DNA of 64,000 nucleotides from Leptotrichia sp. oral taxon 847 (GTDB lineage Bacteria; Fusobacteriota; Fusobacteriia; Fusobacteriales; Leptotrichiaceae): NCBI RefSeq assembly GCF_001553645.1, contig NZ_CP014231.1, positions 1,426,001 to 1,490,000 of the forward strand, read 5' to 3'. Shown piece by piece: positions 18,403 to 28,100 of this stretch (position 1 is its first letter; each line of letters starts with the position of its first letter). The notes under the pieces were generated by a model. It saw only the letters and a program-made list of their open reading frames with translations, ran no database searches and was not told where the DNA came from. The position numbers and the translations under genes were made by a program.

Positions 18403-19801
18403 GTTTGAGGAAATTTTACTTTTGGAAATGGGAATTTTGCAAAGCAGATTTCAAAGTGAAAAAAATAATAAAAATGTTTATAAATTGGAGGATAAAAAGA
18501 GCCTTGTTTCAAAATTTGTAAAAAGTTTGCCGTATGAGCTTACAAAAGCTCAAAAAACTGTAATAACGGAAATTTATAAAGAATTAAAAGCTGGAAAAAT
18601 TGTAAACAGACTTATTCAGGGTGATGTGGGTTCAGGGAAAACGATTGTTTCTTTTGTAATTCTTCTCTATATGATTGAAAATGGTTATCAAGGTGCGATA
18701 ATGGCACCGACGGAAATTCTTTCAATTCAGCATTATTTAGGAATTATAGATGAATTTTCAAAACTTGACATAAGAGTTGAGCTTTTGACGGCTAGTGTTA
18801 AAGGAAAAAAAAGAGAAAAATTACTTAATGAGATAAAAGAAGGACTTGTGGATATTGTGATTGGAACACATTCTTTAATTGAAGAAGATGTAGTTTTTAA
18901 AAATCTTGGGTTAATTGTTATCGACGAACAGCACAAATTTGGGGTAAGACAGAGAAAATTACTAAGAGATAAAGGAAATCTGGCAAATCTTATAGTCATG
19001 AGTGCAACTCCGATTCCCCGTTCTTTAGCGCTTACGATTTATGGAGATTTGGATGTTTCAATAATTGATGAATTGCCGACCGGTCGCTCTCCAATTAAGA
19101 CTAAATGGATAAAAGATGAAATTGAAAAACAGAAAATGTATGATTTTATCGACAGAATGATAGAAAAAGGAAGACAAGTTTATATTGTTTCACCGCTAAT
19201 CGAAGAAAGTGAAACTTTGAATGTGAAATCGGCTCAGGAAACTTTTGAAGAATACAAAGATATTTTTCCTAATAGAAGAATAGATATTATTCACGGACGG
19301 CAGAAATATAAGGAAAAACAGGAAATTATGGAAAAGTTTAAAAATCATAAAATTGATATTTTGGTGTCGACAACCGTTATTGAAGTTGGAGTGAATGTGC
19401 CAAATGCGACAGTTATGGTAATCAGGGATGCACAAAGATTTGGACTTTCATCGCTTCATCAGTTGAGAGGTCGTGTCGGTCGGGGAAGCCACAAATCTTA
19501 TTGCTTTTTGGAATCTAAAACGAATAATGAAGTTTCGGTAAAAAGACTGGAAGTTATGGAAAAGACGACAGATGGGTTTAAAATAGCTGAAGAGGATTTG
19601 AAACTGAGAAATTCGGGAGAAATTTTGGGAATAAAGCAAAGCGGCGTGTCAGATATGGTTTTTACTGACATTGTAAAAAATGTTAAAGAAATTAAAAAAG
19701 TTCATGATTTTGTTGTGTGGTACCTGGAAAAAAATGATGGAAAAATTGAAAATGAGTTTTTGAAAATGGATATTTATAAAAAATTTTTCCGTGCAGAATA
19801 A
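18403..19801 (+). CDS. recG: RecG helicase, exon 2 (downstream of IStron)
   Basis: Helicase part of RecG: Walker A GDVGSGKT, DEQH box (VIDEQHKFGVRQR), SATPIPRSLALT, and the TRG-type end of domain 2 with RGRVGRG and NSGEILGIKQSG. The frame is uninterrupted from 18403 and begins FEEILLLEMG, the usual continuation of the N-terminal part. A gene caller would start at the ATG 18422, which is internal. No ribosome site is present at the junction, so this half is translated only if the intron is removed or by internal initiation. Confidence 0.92.
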
Positions 19802-19888
19802 GAGTAAAATTATAAAAAAATAGTGTTTTTTATAATAGCAAAGGATTTTTTATTCCTTGTCAAAAAAATAAAAAATAAGGAGAATTTT

Positions 19889-20746
19889 GTGAAACAGTAT
19901 ATAGCGGATTTCGGGCTGTTAATAGTCGGAATATTGTGGGGATTGGGTTTTGTGTTTGTAAAAATTGGGTTAAATACGGGAATTAATCCATTTTATCTGT
20001 CGGCATTAAGATTTTTAGTCGGAGGAATTTTATTTTACCTCGTATTTTTAAAAAAAATGAAAAAATTTAGAAAAAAAGATATTGTTGCGGGACTTGTTGT
20101 AGGAATTTTTCAATTTTTTGGTTACGCTTTTCAAACTTACGGCGCAATGCTTACAACGGCTAGTAAAAATGCTTTTTTTACTTCGATAAATGTGATAATT
20201 GTACCGTATATCTTTTGGATTTTACACAAAAGAAAGCCAAAAGCGATGACTTTTATTTGCTCTGTTATCTGTGTAATTGGAATTGGAGTCATAAGTTTTG
20301 ATAAAGATTTGAATTTGTCTGACATTAATTTTGGAGATATTTTGACGATAATAAGTGCAGTATTTTTTGCATTTCAAATAGCGACAACTGGATTTTTTTC
20401 AAGAAAAGTTGAGCCACTAAAATTAATCTTTTTACAGATGATATTTGCTGGAATTCTATTTGTAATAAATTTTTTTATTTTTTCAAATCCTAGAGAAATT
20501 TCGGATTTAAAAGGAATGGCACTGATTTCAGTCGGTTACTTGACAATATTTTCCACGATAGTTCCGACACTTTTGCAAACGGTCTGTCAAAAATTTACGA
20601 CTTCGACACGAGCTTCACTTTTGATGTCGACAGAATCACTGTTTGCACCAATGTTTGCATTTTTTATCTTAGGCGAAGTATTAAGTTTAAAAGTGATTAT
20701 AGGCGCAGGAATAGTTTTATTTTCAATAATTTTGTCGGAAATTTAA
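19889..20746 (+). CDS. EamA/DMT-family transporter
   Basis: 285 residues with about ten membrane helices in two repeated halves, typical of drug/metabolite exporters: GILWGLGFVFVKIGL in the first half and LMSTESLFAPMFAFFILGE in the second. A GTG start at 19889 is chosen because AAGGAG lies just upstream; an earlier frame opening at 19823 lacks one. It follows recG by 87 bases. The substrate is unknown. Confidence 0.82.
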   Translation: MKQYIADFGLLIVGILWGLGFVFVKIGLNTGINPFYLSALRFLVGGILFYLVFLKKMKKFRKKDIVAGLVVGIFQFFGYAFQTYGAMLTTASKNAFFTSINVIIVPYIFWILHKRKPKAMTFICSVICVIGIGVISFDKDLNLSDINFGDILTIISAVFFAFQIATTGFFSRKVEPLKLIFLQMIFAGILFVINFFIFSNPREISDLKGMALISVGYLTIFSTIVPTLLQTVCQKFTTSTRASLLMSTESLFAPMFAFFILGEVLSLKVIIGAGIVLFSIILSEI

Positions 20747-20767
20747 AAATTATAATTTAAAAAAAAT

Positions 20768-20806
20768 TTGACTTTTTTGAAAAAATGTTATAAAATTAAT
20801 TATAAT
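20768..20806 (+). promoter_or_regulatory. Promoter region of trxB
   Basis: Two overlapping candidates: TTGACT (20768-20773) with TATAAA (20789-20794, 15-base spacer), and TTGAAA (20777-20782) with TATAAT (20801-20806, 18-base spacer). Confidence 0.6.
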
Positions 20807-20852
20807 GATTACAAAATTATAATAATTTTATATATAAAATTTGGAGGTAAAA

Positions 20853-21836
20853 ATGGACTTTAGTTTAAATTTAGGTGTTTTGGATGAAGGAAAACTACAA
20901 AAAATTGACGAAAATAAACTTTATGATGTAACTGTGATTGGAGCGGGACCAGCGGCGGTTTCTAGTGCAATTTATGCGGCTCGTAAAGGTTTAGATGTTG
21001 CAATGGTCGGAGTAAAAGTGGGTGGACAAGTTTTGGACACAAATGAAATTGAAAATATAATAGGAACAATTTCTACAACTGGAAGCAAATTTGCCGAAAC
21101 TTTGCACAATCATTTAAAGGAGTATGCAATTGCGTTTAAAGAAGGGCATGTTGTAAAAGAAATTTCGCTTGATGGAAAAGATAAAGTTTTTGTAACTGAT
21201 GACGGGAAAAAATATAAGACAAAAGCTATAATTTTAGCAACTGGTGCAAAACCTAGAAGTCTTAATATTCCTGGAGAAGCTGAATATGTTGGAAAAGGAG
21301 TGCATTACTGTTCAACTTGCGATGGGCCTTTTTACAAAGGACTTGATGTCGCTGTAATCGGCGGTGGAAACTCAGGCGTGGAAGCTGCGCTTGATATGTC
21401 AGGAATTGCAAAAAATGTCACTTTAATTGAATTTATGCCAGAATTGAAAGCCGACAAAGTTTTACAGAAAAAATTGGCACAGCGTGAAAACGTGAATGTA
21501 ATTTTAAATTCAGCAACTACGGAAGTTTTAGGAACAGAATTTGTGGAAAATTTAAAATATAAAAATCGGGCTACAGACGAAGAAAAAACTCTAAAATTGG
21601 ACGGAATATTTATCGAAGTCGGACTTTCTCCAAGCAGTGAAATTGTAAAAGATTTAGTTGAATTGAATAAAGTGGGGGAAATTGTAATAAATCCAGTAAA
21701 TAATGAAACTTCAGTGGAAGGAATCTTTGCCGCAGGAGATGTTACAAACATAAAACAAAAACAAATAATTGTTGCAATGGGAGAAGGTGCAAAAGCAGCA
21801 CTTAGCGCATTTGATTATTTAATCGCAAAATATTAA
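20853..21836 (+). CDS. trxB: Thioredoxin reductase
   Basis: 327 residues, FAD/NADPH flavoprotein. FAD-binding motif GAGPAAVS, redox pair CSTC in HYCSTCDGPFYKG, NADPH-binding GGGNSGVEAA and the C-terminal FAD site GIFAAGDVTN are all visible. It reduces thioredoxin. The ATG at 20853 follows GGAGG; an in-frame ATG at 20841 overlaps the ribosome site. It is a single gene with its own promoter and terminator. The first about 20 residues precede the FAD motif and are an unusual extension. Confidence 0.93.
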   Translation: MDFSLNLGVLDEGKLQKIDENKLYDVTVIGAGPAAVSSAIYAARKGLDVAMVGVKVGGQVLDTNEIENIIGTISTTGSKFAETLHNHLKEYAIAFKEGHVVKEISLDGKDKVFVTDDGKKYKTKAIILATGAKPRSLNIPGEAEYVGKGVHYCSTCDGPFYKGLDVAVIGGGNSGVEAALDMSGIAKNVTLIEFMPELKADKVLQKKLAQRENVNVILNSATTEVLGTEFVENLKYKNRATDEEKTLKLDGIFIEVGLSPSSEIVKDLVELNKVGEIVINPVNNETSVEGIFAAGDVTNIKQKQIIVAMGEGAKAALSAFDYLIAKY

Positions 21837-21847
21837 TAAAATTTTTT

Positions 21848-21882
21848 AGACTTATGAAGTTTTTCATAGGTCTTTTTTTTTT
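21848..21882 (+). terminator. Terminator of trxB
   Basis: AGACTTATGAA (21848-21858) pairs with TTCATAGGTCT (21863-21873), one G-T pair, followed by a T run. Confidence 0.9.
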
Positions 21883-21966
21883 GATAAAATTTCTAATATT
21901 TTCTTTTAAATAATTAAAATAAATATTCACTTTTTAAACGGGGAATAGTATAAATTTTAATTTATT

Positions 21967-22354
21967 TTTGTTTACAAGATGTCGTTTTGTTTAGTATAGT
22001 TTTTTATTTTTTTTACATAAGGGGAAAGGACCGCCATTTCCCCTTATAATCCCCACGCTCGTCTAAGCATTTTTTTGAAGCAAAGCCGAAACTCACTTCG
22101 TTCAAACAGTCGTCTTTACTCCAAAAAAATCACGACACCTTTTGTATAATAGTAAAATTTAAACCGTCGGAGCATTTTTATGTGCTGACAAAACTGTCTG
22201 AGCACGATTAGTGCGAGTTTTTTGGCAGTGCATAAAAATGACGAAGACTAGCCGGGGTGCAGGGGTGCGGCGATGAGCACTTCTGCTTAAAAAAGGAATA
22301 GAAAAAAATTGTTATTTTAGTAACTTTGTGGATTGAATAAGAAACTTAAAATAG
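21967..22354 (-). repeat. Hairpin-rich intergenic repeat, copy B (inverted)
   Basis: Reverse complement of the copy A type. From the stem-loop CTTTTTTAAGCAGAAGTGC outward it matches copy A almost base for base, including the CATCGCC loop block and the terminal AAGGGG..CCCCTT hairpin (here 22019-22049). It fills most of the gap between trxB and the ACT gene. Its right-hand neighbourhood has a further partial tail copy (22436-22492). Confidence 0.9.
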
Positions 22355-22370
22355 AAGTTTTTACTTAAGT

Positions 22371-22545
22371 ATCTTATTTCGTTTTAAATTTTTAATTTTC
22401 TTGCTAAAAATTTTATGTAAAAAAATAAAAAAACTATATTAATCAAAATAACATCTTGTAATCAAAATAAATAAAAAATATTGAAATTAAAACTTTTCTT
22501 TAAATATTTTATTTCATTTTAAATTTCTAATTTTCTTGCTAAACA
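22371..22545 (+). repeat. Partial repeat tail and short direct repeats
   Basis: 22436-22492 repeats the forward tail block containing ATAACATCTTGTAATCAAAA found at the right of copies A and C. A block ending AATTTTCTTGCTAAA occurs twice (22371-22407 and 22505-22545). No gene is visible here; it looks like debris of repeat insertion. Confidence 0.65.
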
Positions 22546-22604
22546 TTGAAAATTATTATATAATTAACCCATAAAAAATAAAAAAATATATTTTGGAGGG
22601 AAAA

Positions 22605-22880
22605 ATGAAAGAGAGAATTGTTATAACTGTTATTGGAGAAGACAAAACAGGAATTGTTGCAAATGTGTCGACAAAATTGAGTGAGCTAAAATTAAATATT
22701 ATTGACATAACTCAAAAAGTTTTTGAAGATAATATTTTTGCTATGATAATGTTAGTGGAAGTTGAAAAAAATGTAGATATAAAAAAATTGCAGGAAGAAT
22801 TTAAAGTTTTTGAAGGAAAAATCGGAGTAAAAGTATTTTTGCAACACGAAGAAATTTTTAAAACAATGCACAGAATATAA
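22605..22880 (+). CDS. ACT-domain protein (UPF0237)
   Basis: 91 residues, a single ACT fold starting RIVITVIGEDKTGIVANVSTKL, the usual ligand-sensing opening with the DKTGIVA turn. ACT domains bind amino acids or related small molecules. The ATG at 22605 follows GGAGGG. The gene pairs with the UPF0210 gene 27 bases later, a conserved pair in many anaerobes, which suggests a shared but undefined metabolic role. Confidence 0.88.
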   Translation: MKERIVITVIGEDKTGIVANVSTKLSELKLNIIDITQKVFEDNIFAMIMLVEVEKNVDIKKLQEEFKVFEGKIGVKVFLQHEEIFKTMHRI

Positions 22881-22907
22881 TTTTAGAAAGAAAATTAGGA
22901 GGAAAAT

Positions 22908-24272
22908 ATGAATTTATTACCAGACGAAATACTGGAAACAATAGATATGATAGAGATGCAAAATCTTGATGTAAGAACAGTTACAATGGGAATCAGTCTA
23001 TTGGACTGCATCGAAACATCGGCTGAAAAAACAGCTGAAAATATTTACAACAAAATTGTAAAAAATGGAAAAGATTTGGTAAAAATTGCAGATGAAGTGG
23101 CTAGTAAATATAATGTTCCAATCGTAAATAAAAGAGTTTCTGTTACGCCAATTGCAATAATTGGAAATGCTACAGATGCGACTGACTACACTATTTTTGC
23201 AAAAGCATTAGATAAAGCTGCAAAAGAAATTGGGATTGACTTTATCGGTGGATTTTCGGCACTTGTTGACAAAGGTTTTACTAAAGGTGATTTGAGATTA
23301 ATAGAAAGTATTCCCTCTGCGCTTTCTCAAACTGACCGTGTCTGCTCTTCAGTAAATGTCGGTTCGACAAAGTCAGGAATTAATTTGGATGCCATAAAGA
23401 TGATGGGAAAAACTGTAAAAGAACTGGCTAATTTATCAAAAGAAGCAGATGGACTGGCAGCGGCAAAATTTGTTGTATTCACAAACGCTGTGCCTGACAA
23501 TCCTTTTATGGCTGGAGCATTTCACGGTGTAGAAAATCCTGATATTGTGCTAAACGTGGGAATAAGTGGACCTGGAGTTGTAAGACACACACTTGCAAAC
23601 ATTTCAAAAACTGCTAAAATCGACGAAATTACAGAGGCTATAAAAAAAGTGAGTTTTAAAATCACAAGAATGGGAGAATTGGTTGGACGAGAAGTTGCAA
23701 ATAGACTTGGCGTCGAATTTGGAATAATAGATTTATCACTTGCACCAACTCCAGCGGTTGGAGATAGCGTGGGAAATGTGTTGGAAGAATTTGGCTTGGA
23801 ATCTGTCGGAGCATATGGGACGACTTTTGCGCTTGCAATTTTAAACGATGCCGTTAAAAAAGGAGGGGCTATGGCTGCAACCAGAGTTGGAGGCCTAACA
23901 GGAGCATTTATTCCAGTGAGTGAAGATCAGGGAATGATAGATGCAACAAGCAAGGGTTACTTGACACTTGAAAAATTGGAAGCTATGACTTGCGTTTGTT
24001 CAGTTGGACTTGACATGATAGCAATTCCTGGAGATACAACAGAAGCGGTTATTTCTGGGATAATAGCCGATGAAATGGCAATTGGAATGGTAAACAGTAA
24101 AACTACGGCAGTGAGATTAATTCCAGTTCCAAATAAAAAAGCTGGAGACAGAGTCGTATTTGGAGGACTTTTGGGAGAAGCTGATATAATTGACATAAAT
24201 AATTTGGACTGTTCAGTTTTAATAAACCGTGGTGGAAAGGTCGCACCTCCAATTCAAGCTTTAAAAAACTAA
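22908..24272 (+). CDS. PFL-family protein (UPF0210/DUF711)
   Basis: 454 residues, full length for UPF0210. Typical segments are GISLLDCI near the start, [22 protein letters not shown] in the last third, and the glycine-rich [12 protein letters not shown] near the end. The family resembles glycyl-radical enzymes in fold, but its function is not established. It follows the ACT gene, with a GGAGG ribosome site. Confidence 0.9.
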   Translation: MNLLPDEILETIDMIEMQNLDVRTVTMGISLLDCIETSAEKTAENIYNKIVKNGKDLVKIADEVASKYNVPIVNKRVSVTPIAIIGNATDATDYTIFAKALDKAAKEIGIDFIGGFSALVDKGFTKGDLRLIESIPSALSQTDRVCSSVNVGSTKSGINLDAIKMMGKTVKELANLSKEADGLAAAKFVVFTNAVPDNPFMAGAFHGVENPDIVLNVGISGPGVVRHTLANISKTAKIDEITEAIKKVSFKITRMGELVGREVANRLGVEFGIIDLSLAPTPAVGDSVGNVLEEFGLESVGAYGTTFALAILNDAVKKGGAMAATRVGGLTGAFIPVSEDQGMIDATSKGYLTLEKLEAMTCVCSVGLDMIAIPGDTTEAVISGIIADEMAIGMVNSKTTAVRLIPVPNKKAGDRVVFGGLLGEADIIDINNLDCSVLINRGGKVAPPIQALKN

Positions 24273-24356
24273 TTTTTAATATGAAGGAATTTTTGAACTC
24301 CAGAATACTCATGGTATATGGAACGTTATAAAAATTAATGATTTAATTCTTTTTAA

Positions 24357-24731
24357 CAAGGGGAAAACATCGCCTTTTCCCCTTGACCCCGCGCTAGTCT
24401 ACGACATTTTTATGCACTGCCAAAAAACTCGCACTAAACGTGCTCAAACAGTTTTGTCAGCACATAAAAATGCTCCGACGGTTCAAATTTTACTACCATG
24501 CAAAAGTGTCGTGATTTTTTTGGAGTAAAGACGACTGTTTGAACGAAGTGAGTTTCGGCTTTACTTCAAAAAAATTCTTAGACGAGCGTGGGGATTATAA
24601 GGGGAAATGGCGGTCCTTTCCCCTTATGCAAAAAATAAAAAAATAATATTAAACAAAATAACATTTTGTAATCAAGAATAATTTAAAAAATTTAAAATTA
24701 AAAATCTGTCCCTAAAATTTTTAAACCATCT
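24357..24731 (+). repeat. Hairpin-rich intergenic repeat, copy C
   Basis: The most symmetric copy. A left hairpin AAGGGGAAAA-CATCGCC-TTTTCCCCTT (24358-24384) faces a right hairpin AAGGGGAAAT..CTTTCCCCTT (24599-24625), and the sequences inside (GCTAGTCT on the left, AGACGAGC on the right) extend this to an imperfect terminal inverted repeat of about 50 bases. Each arm holds an internal stem. The tail to 24731 matches copy A. Confidence 0.9.
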
Positions 24732-24929
24732 TAATATGTTAGTAAAGTTTGAATTTCTGATGTGTTCTTATTTTTTTATAAGTAAAAATAAAATATAAAA
24801 AAAATCTTTTTTATTAAAAAAATAAAAAAATATTTGTGTAAATCTAGTTATTTAGACTTATTTTTAGATTAATTTTTTAAAAATAAATAAAAAAGTCATA
24901 TTTTTTTTAAAATTTCTTAGAAAAAGTGC

Positions 24930-24959
24930 TTGTTTTTTTTTTTTTTTTTGTGCTAAAAT
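24930..24959 (+). promoter_or_regulatory. Adhesin promoter with 17-T spacer tract
   Basis: TTGTTT (24930-24935) and TAAAAT (24954-24959) are 18 bases apart, and most of the spacer is an uninterrupted T17 (24933-24949). Slippage in the tract would change the spacing and hence promoter strength. The rest of 24732-25110 is very AT-rich and shows no gene. Confidence 0.6.
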
Positions 24960-25110
24960 TAAAGAGTAAGATAAAGATTTTTTATAGAAAGTGAAAAAAT
25001 TTTGAATTATCACTCACTCATTAAAAAAAACTATTCCTTAATTTTTTTGCTTTCAAAAAAATTTTTAAAATACAAAAAATATGTGAAAAAATTTTTGAAA
25101 GGAAATCATT

Positions 25111-28100
25111 ATGGAAAGCAATAATTTAAAACAACTCAAAAAAGATTTAAAAGCTTTTGCCAAAAGAGTAAAAGACTTTAAATACACAGAATCAGCGCTG
25201 ATTGCATTCCTTTTGACAGGAATGGTAATGCTTGGCGTTTCAAATTTAACATTTTCTGCTCAGGATGAGATAACAGCTCAGACTAAGCAAATAAATAGCT
25301 CAATAAGCGATATAAGACAGCAGTTTAAAAGAGCTAGAGCTGAAAATAATAAATTACTTAGAGATACAAATTTAGAATTAATACAGCTTATGGAACAAGG
25401 AGATCAAGTAGTAAAATCGCCTTGGAAATCATGGCAATATGGAGCCAATACGTTCTTAAATGAATGGAAAGGAACGTATAAAGGGCATGGAGACAAAACT
25501 GGAAATGTCAAATATAAAAGAAACGCTGGATTAGGTAAATACAATTACCAAGCAACAGAAGGAAAATATGGAACAACTTCAATAGGATTAAGAAATGCAA
25601 TGGAAAGACCAGTAGAAATTCAAGTGGATGCTTCATTGAGAACATTGTCAATAGATAAGCCAGCACCTACTTTTGTGCCTACTACTCCTAGTGGGGGATT
25701 GCCTCCGTTTGAGCCCAGGGTTATAGCGGCACCTAATTTGCCTAAAACTCCTGATAATCCAAAAATAACAGTACTTGATCCTCCTGATTTATCGTTTAAT
25801 GGAACTGGTTTTGGACAGCCATCTTCTCCAAAAACTAATCAAAGTCTATTATATGTTGAAAATTATCGTACTTATAATACAACTACGCCTGTATTTGTAA
25901 CATATGGAGCTTCTAATACTAAAACTATGACAGGTGGAAGTGTTACAGTTACTAAAGATGATGGTTCAACTGGAACTACATTAGTGTCAGGAACAGGGAG
26001 TTACGATAAAAACCATCCTTATTTTATAAATGATGCAGCAGACCATTCATCTACTATAAATGGAAATTATGATATAACAAGAGCAACAGATTCAGGACCG
26101 GGAACATTATACTTTGTAAGTTTAAATCCTTACGAAGTAGGTCATAATAGTTCTTCAGATGGTGTGTATAATTTTGCAGGTAATTTAACATTGCATGGTC
26201 ATAATAATCCTAGCTCTGGAAGTCTTTTATTGGGATTTGAACATCAATTATTAGCAAACAATGGTGGAGGTAGTGGGCATTTTACAAATGTTGAAAATGG
26301 AACTGTGACAAGTATTTTAAAAAATACAGGAAATATAACTTTACAAGATGGATATAATTTGGTGGGAATTCAAATAGATACAGAATATAGTTCTGGTTCA
26401 AATGGATATTTTAGAAAACAACCTCAAACAATAAACGATGGTACAATAACAATAAATTCCCAAAATAGTATAGGTATTGATTATGGTAAATATTATGATG
26501 CTTCACCTAATACAAAATTAACTGTAGGAAATATTAATGTAAATGGAAAAAATAACTACGGTTTCAGAATGAAAGCATACAATGGTGAATCTTCTAGTAG
26601 TGGTGGAACAGTTGGAATGGACTATTATGATAAAACAGATATAACAGGTGGAACAGGTAAAAAAATTACGGTTAAAGGAACAAAAAACGTTGGAGTTTCA
26701 ATTGCACAAGGAACACATTCAGGAGATCCTCTATCTAGAGTAACAGGATTAAATATATTAGTTGGTGGAACAGGAAATGTTGGATTTCTAAGAAATTCTC
26801 AAGGGAATAATACAAATCATAACGTTATGAATTTAGATGCTACAAAAATGAGCAATATAGCATTTGATTCAGATGCAACAGAAAGTGCCTTGATAAGAAG
26901 TGATAAGGATGAAATAAAATTAGATCAAGATATAACAGTAGGTTCTATAGGAACTAAAAATACTTTGTTACAAGCAGGTAAACAAGGAACTGTTAGATTA
27001 GGAAGTGGAAGAACAATAACATCAACTTCTTCTGATGAATTTTATGGAATGACAGCTGGTAGTTTCCCTACTACTGGAGCAGGAACAAGTGGTGCTAAAA
27101 TAATTAATGATGGGACTTTAACTATTGGTGGAAATAAAAGTATAGCTATGGCAATAGATACAGGAAATACTGGTGAACATAATGGAACTATAACTTATAC
27201 AGGTAACAATGCTTCTGCCATTTTTAATAAAGGAACATTTACAGCAGCAGGTACTAGTAATACTACAATATCTGGAGATGGAAACGTAGGAATTTACAAT
27301 AAAGGAACTATGCATTTAAATGGAACTGTTGGAATGATATTGAAAAATGGTTCTACAGGTATATTCAGTGATGGTGGAACAGTTACTTCAGCTCCAAACA
27401 AAGTAACAATTAGTATAGATGATACTGCTATTCCTGCAGGAACTTCAAAGGGTGTAGCTGTTTATGCTAGAAACGGTGCTATTGTCGATTTACAAGGATC
27501 AAATTTAACTGTAAAAGGTGGTGCCTCTGGTGTAGTTTCAGAAGGAGCAGGAACTAGCTTGAATTTGTCAAATTCAAAAATTGATTATGATGGTGATGGT
27601 TATGGAGTGTATAATGCAAATGGAGGAACAGTAAACTTATTAAATGCGACATTAACTTTAAGAGGGAATTCTGTAGGATTTCAAAAAGACTTAAGTGCTC
27701 CAGGTTCCATTACTACAACAGGAATGCATATAAATGTATTCTCAAATGATGCCACTGTAATGAATTTAAGAAATGCAACGGGTCCTTTAAATTTATTAGG
27801 TTTAGATAGTAATTTGGCTACGCTTGTAGGATTAGCACCAGGAAGCATTAATAATACAGATCCATTAGGAACTACATATAATGGGTATAAACTAGCTTCG
27901 ATTGACGGACTTAATACGTATGAAATTAATAAAGATTTAGATAAATCGTTAGCAGTAACTGGTGCAGATGCAGATGTAGATACGTTTGTAAAAAAATTAT
28001 TAGTTCAAAGGGCAATTTTAAATGTTCAAGCAGGTAAAACAGTAACAGCAAACCTAAATTCTTCAGACTTAACAGCAACAGGAATGAAAGGTGTAGTAGG

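Noticed and set aside
10801-24731. CRISPR array or phage attachment sites
   Set aside because: The three repeats are far apart, hundreds of bases long and internally palindromic, with no spacers, cas genes or integrase.
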